A stretch of DNA of 64,000 bases from Streptomyces stelliscabiei (GCF_014873495.1 NZ_JADBGF010000001.1:682001-746000), one strand, 5' to 3'; shown: positions 1 through 9,121, counted from the first letter of the stretch. Notes: generated by a model not told the origin, from the sequence alone. Numbers and translations: made by a program.

Positions 1-2625
1 GTACACCTTGCCGATGGTGGTGCCGTCCCAGTCGAACAGCTGTGAGGCGGTGAACCTGACGGTGTTGGCGCCCTTGGTGAGCGTGACGGGGACGGTGTAG
101 TTCTGGAACTGGTTCCAGTGCAGGGTGCTGGCGAAGTTGACGCGGGTGGGGTTGCCGCCGTTGACGCTGACGTCCGCGTGCTCGGCGTACAGGTCGGGGT
201 TGTAGTGGTTGGAGGGCAGCTCCTCGTTGTTGGCGTAGCGCATGGTCATGGCGTAGGTGCCGGCCGAGGGCGCGTTGACGTCGAGGGTGAGGGAGTTGGC
301 GGTCCCGTCACCGATGCCCTTGACCACGCCGCCGTTGGCCTGGCTGTAGCTGGTGTCGGTTTGGGCGGTGCCGGTGAGGGTGCCGTTCTCGGCCTGGTAG
401 GTGACGACGTTGCCGGTGGTGACGACGGAGGTGGCGCTGAACGGCGTGACGGCCAGGTTGTCCAGGGCGAGCGTGCCGCCGGTGCCGGTCACCCTGACCT
501 TGTTGACACCGCCGTTCAGGTACACCCGGTTGGTGGAGGTCGACCAGGCGCCGGTCGTCGCGCCGGCCAGGGTCTGGTCGTCGGCGGCCTTGCCGTTGGC
601 CTTGAGGTCGGCCTGGCCGGTGTTACGGAAACGGGTCGTCAGGTCCGCGTACCCGTCACGGGCGGAGTAGACCCAGAACGTGGCGGACTTGCCGGAGGTG
701 AGGTTCACCGCGCCCGCGCCGGACTGGCCCTGGGCGCTGTAGCCGGCCGTGCCGTTGTCGGAGAGGTTCGCCTGCTCGGCCTCGTAGAGCGTGGTGCCCT
801 GGACGTCGGCGTCCTTGTACCGGAGGTCGATCTTGTCGATGATGGCGTCGCCGACGGTCGCCGCGCCGTTGTCACCGGTGGTGGCCAGCGTGATGGTGTG
901 GCTGCCCGCGGTGAGGTGCACGGTGGCGTCGTCGTGTCCCCACACCACCCACTGGAAGCCCACCGGGATGTCGATCCTGGTCGAGGCGCCGCCGTCGACC
1001 CGCGCGTACACGTTCGTCGGGCCCTTGACGTCGGCGTCCTTGGCGTAGCTGCTGCCGAACACCGACAGGGTGTAGTCGCCGGTGGTGGGAACGTCGACGG
1101 GGAAGGAGATCACCGTGGTGGAGCCGGTGCGCAGGCCTCCGACGTCCTTGGTACCCGAGGCGAGGAAGCTGCCGACCCGTGCGGTGGTGCCCTCGGTGTT
1201 GATGTTGTAGCCGCTACCGCTGAGCGTGGCGTTCTCGGCCTCGTACGTGGCCGACCAGGTGCTGTCGGAGGCGGTTGCGCTGCCGGTCCCGCCCGGGGAG
1301 ACGATGACCTGGTAGGCGGACATCGCGTCGAGGGTGATGGGCAGGGTGATGGTGCCGTCGGAGCCCACGGCGACGTCGGCGTCGGAGAGCCGGGTCGGGG
1401 TGGCCGCCGCCCCGAGGTAGCCGCTGTAGCGGTCCTGGAAGACGCTGACGTGCACGGTGCTGCCGAACACCGCGGGGTCGATGTTCTTGATGACCGTGTC
1501 GGAGGCGCCGCTGGTGCCGCCCCCGGCCAGGATGACGCGGGCCTGCTTCTTGGCCGTGTCCAGACTCGCCAGGCCCTGGAGGGTGTACGCGGCGTTGTTG
1601 GAGGCACCGGTCACCTTGACGGTGTTCCCGCTCATGGAGCTGTACCAGTTGTAGAGCCACCACTGGGCGTTGGGGGTGTTCTGGGCGGCTGCGGAGTCGC
1701 CGAGGTTGCCGTTGATGTTCCAGTATGGCAGGTTCCCGTCGATCTTCTCGTCCTCGATCGCCGCGATCCACTGGACCATCTGGCCGGGGTCGGTCAGGTG
1801 GTAGCGGTGGGCGTACTCGTTGAGGTTGACGGTGATCGGCGAGGTGATCCCCGCGGCGGTCTCCGCCGCGCGGTAGGAGTCGACGGTGCTGCGGACGTCC
1901 GCCGGGCTGCCCAGGGTGTGCCAGGTCACGACGTCGGGCAGGCAGTTGTTGGCCTTGCAGTAGGTGAGGAAGCCGCTGAGGGAGGAGGAGGTGTAGCTGG
2001 AGGTGTTGGGCCCTGCCAGCCGTGCCGCGGGCCAGATGCCCTTGATGAAGTTGTAGGTCTGGCGCCACTCGGCGTTGAAGTTGGCCAGCGCGGTCGAGTT
2101 CGTGCGCATGCCGCTGAACCAGTTCAGGTCGGGCTCGTTGTACGGCACGAAGACGATGTGGTCCGCGTGGGGGCTGGCCATCGCCTGCTCGACCTGCGTC
2201 TTCATGGTCGCCTGGTAGGCCGAGTAGCTCGCGCGCTCGTAGTTGGCCCGGTAGACGTCCGTCATGTAGATGAAGACGTCCCCGCCTCCGCTGTCCACGA
2301 ACGGCTCGGCGATCTCCAGGGCGTCCGAGCCGGGGTGCTGCTGCCCGTCCTGGTACTTGGTGTTGGTGGTCTTGAGCCCCATCCCCTCGATGAGGTTGTT
2401 CGTCGGGACGTCCGGGCCGTACAGGCCGTACAGCGCCCCGGAGGCGCCGCCGCGGAAGGCTCCGGTGGTGTTGCCGAGGTCGACGGTGAGGGTGGGGGTG
2501 GCGGCGGAGGCCGGGGCCACCCCCAGGGTGCTGACACCGGCGATGAGGGTCAGCGGGAGGAGCGTCGTGGCGACTCCTCGCAGGAGGCTCCTCGCGGTCG
2601 AGCGTCTTTGCCCGATTGCTGGCAT
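1..2625 (-). CDS. Secreted clan GH-A glycoside hydrolase with CBM35/CBM6-like modules (C-terminus beyond window)
   Basis: The protein starts at the ATG at 2625, behind a GGGA-type ribosome site, and has a cleavable signal peptide (basic start, hydrophobic core, cut near the AxA at about residue 40). The first ~440 residues look like a TIM-barrel clan-A glycosidase. They carry VPYNEPDLNWF, where NEP is the usual acid/base Glu signature, and later VNLNEYAHRYH, a candidate nucleophile Glu. The nearest familiar architecture is GH39-like, but I cannot fix the family. After a short beta domain come at least three jelly-roll segments with the YEAE and YQAEN starts typical of CBM35/CBM6. No stop codon is present, so the reading frame runs off position 1. 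It lies downstream of the sugar importer and GH63 genes on the same strand, so an oligosaccharide-releasing role outside the cell is likely. The substrate is unknown. Confidence 0.75.
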   Translation of the reverse strand, partial: MPAIGQRRSTARSLLRGVATTLLPLTLIAGVSTLGVAPASAATPTLTVDLGNTTGAFRGGASGALYGLYGPDVPTNNLIEGMGLKTTNTKYQDGQQHPGSDALEIAEPFVDSGGGDVFIYMTDVYRANYERASYSAYQATMKTQVEQAMASPHADHIVFVPYNEPDLNWFSGMRTNSTALANFNAEWRQTYNFIKGIWPAARLAGPNTSSYTSSSLSGFLTYCKANNCLPDVVTWHTLGSPADVRSTVDSYRAAETAAGITSPITVNLNEYAHRYHLTDPGQMVQWIAAIEDEKIDGNLPYWNINGNLGDSAAAQNTPNAQWWLYNWYSSMSGNTVKVTGASNNAAYTLQGLASLDTAKKQARVILAGGGTSGASDTVIKNIDPAVFGSTVHVSVFQDRYSGYLGAAATPTRLSDADVAVGSDGTITLPITLDAMSAYQVIVSPGGTGSATASDSTWSATYEAENATLSGSGYNINTEGTTARVGSFLASGTKDVGGLRTGSTTVISFPVDVPTTGDYTLSVFGSSYAKDADVKGPTNVYARVDGGASTRIDIPVGFQWVVWGHDDATVHLTAGSHTITLATTGDNGAATVGDAIIDKIDLRYKDADVQGTTLYEAEQANLSDNGTAGYSAQGQSGAGAVNLTSGKSATFWVYSARDGYADLTTRFRNTGQADLKANGKAADDQTLAGATTGAWSTSTNRVYLNGGVNKVRVTGTGGTLALDNLAVTPFSATSVVTTGNVVTYQAENGTLTGTAQTDTSYSQANGGVVKGIGDGTANSLTLDVNAPSAGTYAMTMRYANNEELPSNHYNPDLYAEHADVSVNGGNPTRVNFASTLHWNQFQNYTVPVTLTKGANTVRFTASQLFDWDGTTIGKVY

Positions 2626-2846
2626 GTGCTTACGTCCCTTCTGGGATGGGGCTGTTGGTGCTGTGCCGGCCCCCGTGCCGGACGTGTGGGTGGGTTCTCG
2701 CCGAGGGTCGTGATGTGGTCCGGCCCGGAGTCCCTGAACGTCGGCGCGTACAAGTCCTCGGCGAGGCCTGAGCGGTCGCTCGCGAAGTCCGTCGTCGCGC
2801 GTGGGCCGGGCCGGGGTGGATGTTCCAGGACGGGTCAGGGGGTCTG

Positions 2847-4634
2847 TCAGCCGCCGCCGGGCACGGCGGGTTCCGCTGCGGGTGCGGGTGCGGGTGCGGG
2901 CGCGTCGTGCCGGAGTGCGTGAGCCTCGGCAAGGAGAAGGTAGGCGGCAGCGGTCCAGGTGTAGGCGCGGTCGCGCAGGCCCGTGCCGGTGAGGGCGTCG
3001 AAGTTCTCGGCGAAGCCGTGGGTTTCGCACAGGGTGCGGAAGCGGGCGCTGATCTCGTCCGCGAGGTGGTGGTGGCCGGCGCGGCGCAGGCCGTCCTCGA
3101 TGAGGACGGTGGCGGGGGCCCAGATCGGGCCGCGCCAGTAGCCGTCGGGGAGGTAGTGGGGTGAGGTGGGCAGTTCGGTGGCCAGGCCGTACGGGGTCAG
3201 ATGGGTCTCGATCCGGGCGGCCAGGGTCTTGCCGATGTCCTCGGGCAGGTGCTCGCCCAGGGCCATCGGCATCAGGTCCAGCAGGCTGGAGCTGTCCCAG
3301 GTCGCGGTCGTGTCGACACCTCGGGCCACGAACCGCTCCCCCGTCCACAGTTCGTCGAGCATCGCGGCCTGGGTGGTCCCGGCGGTACGGGTCCAGCGGC
3401 TGGCCTCGTCGGGCAGGTCCAACTCGGTGGCCAGCCGCGTGAGTTCATGGAGCTGGAGGGTGAGGAAGGCGGCCAGGTCGGCGGTGACGACCACGCGTTC
3501 GGGGTCGAAGGTGGTGGCGTTGTCCCAGCCGCTGTCGTTGCCGTGCTGGTAGTGGGGCAGGGCGGCGCCCGGTGCGCGGCGGGCGGTCAGCCAGAAGTCC
3601 GTCCACCGAGCCAACCTGGCGTAGATGTCGGTCAGTTCGGCCTGGCTGAGGGGTTCGGGAAGCCGCCTGCGCAGCTGGGACAGCGTCCAGCCGTGGATGG
3701 GGGGTTTGACGAAGTTGTGGAGGACCTCGGAGTGGGTGACCGAGTCGGGCAGGGCGCCGGTCTCGTCCTGGTGGTCGAAGGGCAGGTGGAACTGGTCCAG
3801 GGCAAGGCCTGGCAGGCCGGGGGCCAGGGCCAGGGCGTTGAAGCAGTGGTCCCAGCTCCAGACCTTGTCCATCCAGTGCTTGGACATCAGCACGGCGGGC
3901 CGGGTGACCAGCCCCGCCGGACGGACCGTCGCCGACCACACGACGTAGGCGGCGAGTTCGGCGGCCGGGGTGACGGACGTACGCCAGGGAGCCACGGCGT
4001 CGACGAACGCGGCGAAGTCTTCCTCCGCCGTGGCCACGACAGCGTCGAACGAGTCCGAGGACCGGTAGGGCAGGCGCGCGCTGTCCAGTTCCTCGATCGC
4101 CGCCTCCCAGACTCCATCGGGGTCCGCGGTGACGGTGACACCTCGTTCACCGGTACCGAGGGCCTGGCTGCCGGACACCTCCGCGACACAGCCCGACAGC
4201 ACGGTCACCCGGTAACGGCGTCCGGTCTCGTACACGGTGAACACGTACGCCCCGTCCACCGGGTCGCGGTAGAAGTAGGTGCCCGTGAAGGGGGTCAGGG
4301 TGTCCGCCGCCGCGGTGATGCGCAGGCCGAGCCCTTCTCCGCGCAGGCGGACGGTGTCCGGTGAGGCGTAGGCGAGCGCCACGCGCCCCTGCTCACCGGT
4401 CCAGTTGAGCAGGCCCGCGGTCGCCCCGAAGCGGGTCCTCGCGCGCTCGCCCGTCGTCGCGTCGAGGGGCGTGAAGCGCAGGATCGCGTGCATGCCGTTC
4501 TGGTGCGAGACGAGGTGGAGGTCCTCGGCACGGGTCTTCTCCGCGAGCACGGGAGAGATGCCGAACCAGGAGCCGTGGGTGCTGAACGGGATGTCGTGGA
4601 GGGAGAAGGCCGGGTCGGATCGGGCGGCGGTCAT
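2847..4634 (-). CDS. GH63 / MGH1-like six-hairpin glycosidase
   Basis: This is a 595-residue protein without a signal peptide, so it is probably cytoplasmic. It has an N-terminal beta domain (about 1-210) and an (alpha/alpha)6 domain (about 220-575) of the GH63/mannosylglycerate-hydrolase-like type. Visible family features are WSWDHCFNALALA near residue 258, the QDETGALPDSVTH stretch, NDSGWDNATTF near 365 and YWRGPIWAPATVLI near 505. Relatives hydrolyse alpha-glucosides or glucosylglycerate-type substrates, but the substrate here is not readable. The C-terminus is an Ala-Pro repeat (about 575-590) encoded by a 6-bp tandem repeat, probably a flexible tail. It sits 49 bp downstream of the ABC permease gene 4684-5517 and is probably the last intracellular step of that operon, acting on imported oligosaccharide. 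Confidence 0.8.
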   Translation of the reverse strand: MTAARSDPAFSLHDIPFSTHGSWFGISPVLAEKTRAEDLHLVSHQNGMHAILRFTPLDATTGERARTRFGATAGLLNWTGEQGRVALAYASPDTVRLRGEGLGLRITAAADTLTPFTGTYFYRDPVDGAYVFTVYETGRRYRVTVLSGCVAEVSGSQALGTGERGVTVTADPDGVWEAAIEELDSARLPYRSSDSFDAVVATAEEDFAAFVDAVAPWRTSVTPAAELAAYVVWSATVRPAGLVTRPAVLMSKHWMDKVWSWDHCFNALALAPGLPGLALDQFHLPFDHQDETGALPDSVTHSEVLHNFVKPPIHGWTLSQLRRRLPEPLSQAELTDIYARLARWTDFWLTARRAPGAALPHYQHGNDSGWDNATTFDPERVVVTADLAAFLTLQLHELTRLATELDLPDEASRWTRTAGTTQAAMLDELWTGERFVARGVDTTATWDSSSLLDLMPMALGEHLPEDIGKTLAARIETHLTPYGLATELPTSPHYLPDGYWRGPIWAPATVLIEDGLRRAGHHHLADEISARFRTLCETHGFAENFDALTGTGLRDRAYTWTAAAYLLLAEAHALRHDAPAPAPAPAAEPAVPGGG

Positions 4635-4683
4635 GGGGCGTGACTCGTTTCTTCAGCAGGGGTGACCGACGGTCGCGTGGAAC

Positions 4684-5517
4684 TCAGTCCTTGACGGCTC
4701 CGGCCGTCACGCCGGCGGCTACATAGCGCTGGGCGAGGACGAGAATCACCGTGGCGGGCAGGGAGGCCAGGACGGCGGTGGCCATGATGGCGTTCCACTC
4801 CTGGTTGTTGTTGCCGATGTAGTGGTAGATGCCGAGGGTGATGGGCTCGTGGGTACCGCCGTTGGCCAGGGTGGCGGCGAAGACGAAGTCGGACCACGAC
4901 CACAGGAACGCGAACAGCGAGACCGTGACGACCGAGTTGCGACTCATGGGCAGCACGATCGACCGGAAGGTGCGCAGCGGCCCGGCTCCGTCCATCTGCG
5001 CGGCCTGGAGCAGTTCGCCGGGGATGCCGGACATGAACGCGGTGAAGATGAGGACGGCGAAGGGGACGGCCAGGGTGGAGTCGGCGACGATCAGGCCGGG
5101 GACGGACTGGAGCAGGCCGAGCTGGAGGTAGATGGCGTAGAACCCCATCGCCATGATGATGCCGGGAATCATCTGCGCCACCAGGAAGAGGAAGCTGAGG
5201 ACTCCCCCGCCGCGGGGGCGGAGTTTCGCCAGCGCGTACCCGGCCGGCGCCGCCAGCACCACGGTCAGAGCGACCGTGCCGAGGCCGACCACGAGACTGG
5301 TGCCCAGGTAGGGCAACTGCTGGTCGAACACGGCGCGGTAGCCGGCCAGTGTGCCATGCACGGGAAACAGATCCGGCGGGGACTTGCGCATGTCCTGGTC
5401 GGGAGTGAAGGACACGTTGAGCATCCAGTAGACCGGGAAGAGCATGACGGCGGTGAGCGCCAGGCCTAGGGCGGTCTTCCACCTCGTACCGGGGAAGCGG
5501 TGCGCCAGGTTGTTCAT
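4684..5517 (-). CDS. CUT1 sugar ABC transporter permease (MalG type)
   Basis: This 277-residue inner-membrane protein has six predicted membrane spans. It carries the cytoplasmic EAA-type loop (QAAQMDGAGPLRTFRSIVLP, about residues 178-197) that docks the ATPase in binding-protein-dependent importers. Length and the conserved MLFPVYWMLNVSF start are those of MalG/LacG-like permeases. Its start overlaps the stop of the upstream permease gene by 4 bp (ATGA), implying translational coupling. No ATPase gene lies in this operon, so the importer must borrow one. In Streptomyces a shared MsiK-type ATPase normally does this, and the UgpC-like ATPase at 23994-25181 is a nearby alternative. The gene precedes the GH63-like enzyme, which points to import of a plant-derived oligosaccharide. 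Confidence 0.9.
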   Translation of the reverse strand: MNNLAHRFPGTRWKTALGLALTAVMLFPVYWMLNVSFTPDQDMRKSPPDLFPVHGTLAGYRAVFDQQLPYLGTSLVVGLGTVALTVVLAAPAGYALAKLRPRGGGVLSFLFLVAQMIPGIIMAMGFYAIYLQLGLLQSVPGLIVADSTLAVPFAVLIFTAFMSGIPGELLQAAQMDGAGPLRTFRSIVLPMSRNSVVTVSLFAFLWSWSDFVFAATLANGGTHEPITLGIYHYIGNNNQEWNAIMATAVLASLPATVILVLAQRYVAAGVTAGAVKD

Positions 5518-6497
5518 GCCAGTGCCTGCTTTCGCTGGACCCGCAGATACACCAGGCCGAAGATCAGGGCGGCCACCACGAGCAGGTTGCCGACGGCCGC
5601 GCCGGGCCCGAAGGCGGGCAGCAGATTGCCGAAGCCGAGCTGGTAGGACCAGGTGGCGAAGGTGGTGGAGGAGTCCGCCGGGCCGCCCTTGGTCATGATC
5701 CAGATGATGTCGAAGACCTTGAGCGTGTAGACCAGCCCCAACAGCAGGGTGATGGCGGACACGGGGCGCAGCAGCGGGAAGGTGATGCTCAAGAAGCGTC
5801 GCCACGCGCTCGCCCCGTCCAGGGCGGCCGCTTCGTAGAGGCTGTGCGGGATGGACTGGAGGCCGCTGTAGAGGACGACCAGGTTGAACGGGACGCCGAT
5901 CCAGACGTTCGCGATGATCACCGAGGTCAGCGACCACTGCGGCGATGTCAGCCAGTTCACCGGACCGACGCCCACGGCGTGCAGAACGGCGTTGACGATG
6001 CCGGAGTCGCTGTTGAGCATCCACGACCAGGTGGAGGCGGACACGATGAGCGGCAGCAGCCAGGGGACGAGGAACAGGGCCCGCAGGGTGGCGGAGAGCT
6101 TGAAGTGCTGGTTGAAGAAGACCGCGAGGGCGAGGCCGAGGGCGTACTGGAAGAACAGGCACACGGCGGTGAAGACGACGGTGTGCAGCAGAGCGGGCGC
6201 GAAGGTCGGGTCGTCGAAGACGGTCCGGTAGTTCGCCAGGCCGGTGAACGGCGCGTCGCCCTGGACGAAGGAGCGCACGGTGTAGTCGCGCAGGCTCAGG
6301 TCGAGGTTGCGGTAGAGCGGATAGGCGTAGAAGAGGACGAGGTAGAGGGTGACCGGGGTGAGGAAGGCCCAGGCGGCCCACTGCGGGGAGGTGGGACGGC
6401 GCCGTGCTCGCGCGTGGGCCGGGGGCGGGGCGGCGGTGGCCGCCCCGTTCCGGGCACGCTTGGACGGGCGGTCCGTCAGCTGTGTCGTCTGGTTCAT
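5514..6497 (-). CDS. CUT1 sugar ABC transporter permease (MalF type)
   Basis: The product is 327 residues, with a long Ala/Pro/Arg-rich cytoplasmic N-terminus (1-50) followed by six predicted transmembrane helices. The EAA loop reads EAAALDGASAWRRFLSITFP (about residues 226-245), the docking site for the nucleotide-binding subunit. It is the partner of the MalG-type permease 4684-5517, with which it overlaps by 4 bp. The binding lipoprotein gene ends 21 bp upstream, giving the usual CUT1 order of binding protein, MalF-type, MalG-type. Substrate cannot be read from the sequence. The context (LacI regulator, GH63 and GH-A hydrolases) suggests a di- or oligosaccharide. Confidence 0.9.
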   Translation of the reverse strand: MNQTTQLTDRPSKRARNGAATAAPPPAHARARRRPTSPQWAAWAFLTPVTLYLVLFYAYPLYRNLDLSLRDYTVRSFVQGDAPFTGLANYRTVFDDPTFAPALLHTVVFTAVCLFFQYALGLALAVFFNQHFKLSATLRALFLVPWLLPLIVSASTWSWMLNSDSGIVNAVLHAVGVGPVNWLTSPQWSLTSVIIANVWIGVPFNLVVLYSGLQSIPHSLYEAAALDGASAWRRFLSITFPLLRPVSAITLLLGLVYTLKVFDIIWIMTKGGPADSSTTFATWSYQLGFGNLLPAFGPGAAVGNLLVVAALIFGLVYLRVQRKQALA

Positions 6498-6518
6498 CTG
6501 TGGACCAAGGGTTCCTGG

Positions 6519-7763
6519 CTACTGGGCGGCGGACTGGGCCTTGGCCAGGGCGTCCTTGGGCGAGGCGGCCCCGCTGAGCGCCGACTGGACGGCCTTCCAC
6601 AACTGCTCGGAGATCTTCGGGTAGTGGGTGCCCAGGTCGTCACTGGTGCGTCCCTTGGCCGCCCTGACCGCGTGGACCCACGGCTCCAGCTTCGGATTCG
6701 CGGCAATCTGCTTGTCCTGGACCTCGGCGGTCGGGGCCACGTAGGACAGGGTGGTATCGGTGTCGAGCAGGTTCTGCGCGCTGGTCAGGCAGGAGACCAG
6801 CTTGCGTGAGGTGGCGTAGCGGCCGGTGTCGCCCTGGACGGGGACGGTGACGAACTCGCCGCCGGTCGGGGCTGCGGCGTTGCCGCCGGTGTTACGGGGG
6901 ATGGGCAGGACGCCGTAGTCGAAGCCGGCCTTCTCGGCGTTGGCGAGCTGCCAGGTGCCGTTCTCCGCGAACGCGTAGTCGCCCGTCGCGAACTCCTGCC
7001 AGCTGGTCGTCTGGGTGTTGTTGATGACCGAGTTCGGGGCGTACCCCCTCTTCAGCCAGTCCTTCCACAGCGACAGAGCGGACACGGCCTCGGCGGAGTC
7101 GAGGTGGACCAGGTCCGCGCCCGAGCCCCAGTACCACGGCAGGAACTGGAAGCTGCCCTCCTCGGTGCCGATCGCGGAGAACGTGATGCCCTTCTTCCCC
7201 GCCTTGTCGACCTTCGCCAGCGCCGCCGTCAGCGACTTCCAGTCCTTCACCGAGGCGATGTCGACGCCCGCCTTCTTCAGCACCTCCTTGTTGTAGTAGA
7301 GGGCGAGCGTGTTCGCGCCGATCGGCATGCCGTACGTCTTACCGCCCGACTGACCGGCCGCGAGCAGGTTGGAGTCCACGTTCGAGGTGTCGAGCTTGTT
7401 GTCGTCGGTCGAGGTCAGGACGCCCGCCTCGGCCAGCGTCGAGACCACCGGGTTGTCGACGATCAGCACGTCCGCGGAGTTGTCCTGCTGCGCCGCGAGG
7501 AGTGCCTTGTTCGACAGGTCGCTCGTGTCGAACGCGGTCCGCTTGACCTTCACACCGGCCTTGGCACCGCAGTCGTCGAGCAGCTTCGCCCACGCCGACC
7601 CCTTGTCGAACTGCGGGTACGGGTCCCACACGGTGTACGTGCCGCTGTCGGCGCCCTTGGCGCCGGTGCCGTCCTTGCCGGAGCCGCACGCGGTGGCACC
7701 GGCAGTGACGGCGACGACGGTCAGGACTGCGGCGGTGAGACGCCGTCTGGCAGATCTGTTCAT
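6519..7763 (-). CDS. Sugar-binding lipoprotein of CUT1 ABC importer
   Basis: This is an extracellular solute-binding protein of cluster-1 type (SBP_bac_1 fold), 414 residues from the ATG at 7763. That start has a GGAAAG ribosome site directly upstream and gives a clean lipoprotein leader, with Arg-rich start, hydrophobic core and lipobox ending at Cys26 (GATAC). An in-frame ATG 48 bp further upstream would add a tail with no leader character. The mature protein should be lipid-anchored outside the membrane, where it captures sugar for the two permeases downstream. Trp/Tyr-rich stretches such as LPWYWGSGADLVH and GTWQLANAEKAGFDYG resemble the aromatic ligand platform of oligosaccharide binders. 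A pair of tandem hairpins separates it from the lacI gene. Confidence 0.88.
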   Translation of the reverse strand: MNRSARRRLTAAVLTVVAVTAGATACGSGKDGTGAKGADSGTYTVWDPYPQFDKGSAWAKLLDDCGAKAGVKVKRTAFDTSDLSNKALLAAQQDNSADVLIVDNPVVSTLAEAGVLTSTDDNKLDTSNVDSNLLAAGQSGGKTYGMPIGANTLALYYNKEVLKKAGVDIASVKDWKSLTAALAKVDKAGKKGITFSAIGTEEGSFQFLPWYWGSGADLVHLDSAEAVSALSLWKDWLKRGYAPNSVINNTQTTSWQEFATGDYAFAENGTWQLANAEKAGFDYGVLPIPRNTGGNAAAPTGGEFVTVPVQGDTGRYATSRKLVSCLTSAQNLLDTDTTLSYVAPTAEVQDKQIAANPKLEPWVHAVRAAKGRTSDDLGTHYPKISEQLWKAVQSALSGAASPKDALAKAQSAAQ

Positions 7764-7784
7764 TGTTCTTTCCTCATGGCTTTC

Positions 7785-7820
7785 GGCACAGGGGTGCCTT
7801 CGGATGGGCACAGGGGTGCC
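7785..7820. repeat. Two direct copies of a hairpin-forming GGCAC-GTGCC element
   Basis: The 14-bp unit GGCACAGGGGTGCC occurs at 7785-7798 and again at 7807-7820. Each copy can fold into a small GGCAC/GTGCC hairpin. The pair lies in the 192-bp gap between lacI and the binding-protein gene, just before the ribosome site of the latter. If the operon is read from the lacI promoter, the hairpins could reduce read-through or stabilise the downstream message. That role is inference. Confidence 0.5.
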
Positions 7821-7955
7821 CTGAGAGGGGTGATGAAGGGTTGCCGGCTCGCCCCGCCCGGCGGTGAGCCGTGCCGTACGGGCAAGCGGGGGGTACGGAG
7901 AGGAGTGCGGGGTGAGGGGCAGGGGTTTCTACGGGCCTTGCAGCCCGTGGCCGGG

Positions 7956-8975
7956 TCAGCCGGCGGGGTTCCCGGCGGGCCCGGTGCTGGACCGCAACGA
8001 GATCGGCGGCGCGAGGAGATGGTGCCGGGGCGGCGCGTCGGGATGGGCGAGCCGCTCGGCGAGCAGTTCGACGGCGAGGCGGCCCATCTCGGCCGCCGGG
8101 ACGTCCGCCGCGGTGAGCTGCGGGGTCACCGTCTCCGCCCACCGGCCGGCCACCACACCGGTGACCGAGAAGTCGCGCGGCACAAGGCGGTCGGCCTGGG
8201 CCAGGCCCCGGTAGAGACCGCCCAGCGCCGCCTCGTTCAGGGTGACCAGCGCCGTAGTGGCGGGGTCGTCGTGCAGGATCCGCTGCACACAGGCCTGGCC
8301 CGAGGCGGCGTCGTCACCACAGCAGTACGCGCGGACCGTCAGACCGCGCTCCGCCGCGGCCTTGGTGAAACCGTCCAGCCCTCGATGCGCCGACTCGTAC
8401 CCCGCCCGCAGCAGCTGCTCCGGCCGGTTCACCAGAGCGATCCGGCGATGTCCCAGGTCCGCCAGGTGGTGCACACACGCCGCCGCCAGCGCGGTGTGGT
8501 CCAGACCCACCCACCAACCACCCTCGGGACGGGCGGTACGGCCGATGGCGATGGCAGGGAAATCCAGAGCGGTGAGGTGGTCGACCCGGTCGTCCTCCAG
8601 CCTGATCTCCATCAGGATCGCACCGTCGACCCGCCGCTCACCCAGCAGCCGCTGGAAGGAACGGTCACTGTCCACACCACTCGGAGAGAGCAGGACGTCG
8701 TAGTCGTAGGCCGCGGCGGCCTCCACCACACTGCCGATGAAATCCAGCTGCATGCCCGTGTAGTGATTCCCGGCCGGCGGAAAGACCAGGCCGATCGTAC
8801 TGGTCCGGCCGTTGGCCAGGGCACGAGCACTGGCGCTCGGCTGATACCCCAGCTCGTCCACGACCTCCTGGATCCTGCGGCGGGTGTCCTCCGACACCGG
8901 ACGCTTGCCGCTCAACGCGTACGAGACGGTGGAGCGCGAGACACCGGCCCGCCGGGCGATCTCACCGATGTTCAT
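7956..8975 (-). CDS. LacI-family transcriptional regulator of the sugar importer operon
   Basis: This 339-residue regulator has the LacI helix-turn-helix at residues 1-25 (IGEIARRAGVSRSTVSYALSG), the hinge helix at about 45-58 (PSASARALANGRT), and a periplasmic-binding-protein-like effector domain after residue 60. The Ser/Thr-Val-Ser-Tyr recognition helix and SARAL hinge fit binding to a symmetrical site with a central CG. Exactly such a site, CGAACCGGTTCG, occurs immediately upstream of this gene and twice more up to 9239. The gene precedes the importer, GH63 and GH-A genes on the same strand. It is very probably autoregulated and the local repressor, released by a sugar. The inducer is unknown. 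Confidence 0.92.
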   Translation of the reverse strand: MNIGEIARRAGVSRSTVSYALSGKRPVSEDTRRRIQEVVDELGYQPSASARALANGRTSTIGLVFPPAGNHYTGMQLDFIGSVVEAAAAYDYDVLLSPSGVDSDRSFQRLLGERRVDGAILMEIRLEDDRVDHLTALDFPAIAIGRTARPEGGWWVGLDHTALAAACVHHLADLGHRRIALVNRPEQLLRAGYESAHRGLDGFTKAAAERGLTVRAYCCGDDAASGQACVQRILHDDPATTALVTLNEAALGGLYRGLAQADRLVPRDFSVTGVVAGRWAETVTPQLTAADVPAAEMGRLAVELLAERLAHPDAPPRHHLLAPPISLRSSTGPAGNPAG

Positions 8976-8988
8976 GGCGGCTCCTTGC

Positions 8989-9002
8989 TCGAACCGGTTC
9001 GA
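8989..9002. promoter_or_regulatory. LacI-type operator O1 next to the lacI start codon
   Basis: TCGAACCGGTTCGA is a perfect 14-bp palindrome ending 14 bp before the lacI ATG (8975). The same 12-bp core recurs at 9073-9084 and 9228-9239 and was not seen elsewhere in the window. A palindrome centred on CG is typical of LacI/GalR operators. Confidence 0.8.
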
Positions 9003-9072
9003 TGCTCCATACAGGGAACGCCCGGGGACCGGAGTGGGGCACTACGGGGGAGGGTTGACGCTCACCGGTCGT

Positions 9073-9121
9073 CGAACCGGTTCGGTGAAGCGAAGATAAG
9101 AACGACCCGGGGGACTGTCAA
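9073..9121 (-). promoter_or_regulatory. lacI promoter with operator O2 at the transcription start
   Basis: Reading on the minus strand, TTGACA (9121-9116) and TATCTT (9098-9093) are separated by 17 bp, close to the housekeeping consensus. The palindrome CGAACCGGTTCG (9084-9073) begins 8 bp after the -10 box, so it covers the expected start of transcription. A repressor bound here would block the lacI/importer transcript. Confidence 0.75.

Noticed and set aside
118..2922. 934-codon plus-strand open frame over the secreted hydrolase
   Set aside because: It is the antisense shadow of a well-formed minus-strand gene. It is Val/Gly/Asp-repetitive, has no domains or ribosome site, and is a common artefact at this G+C content.
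4684..6600. One long frame joining two ABC permease genes
   Set aside because: The upstream half is an out-of-frame reading of the first permease. The second permease has its own ATGA-coupled start at 5517.
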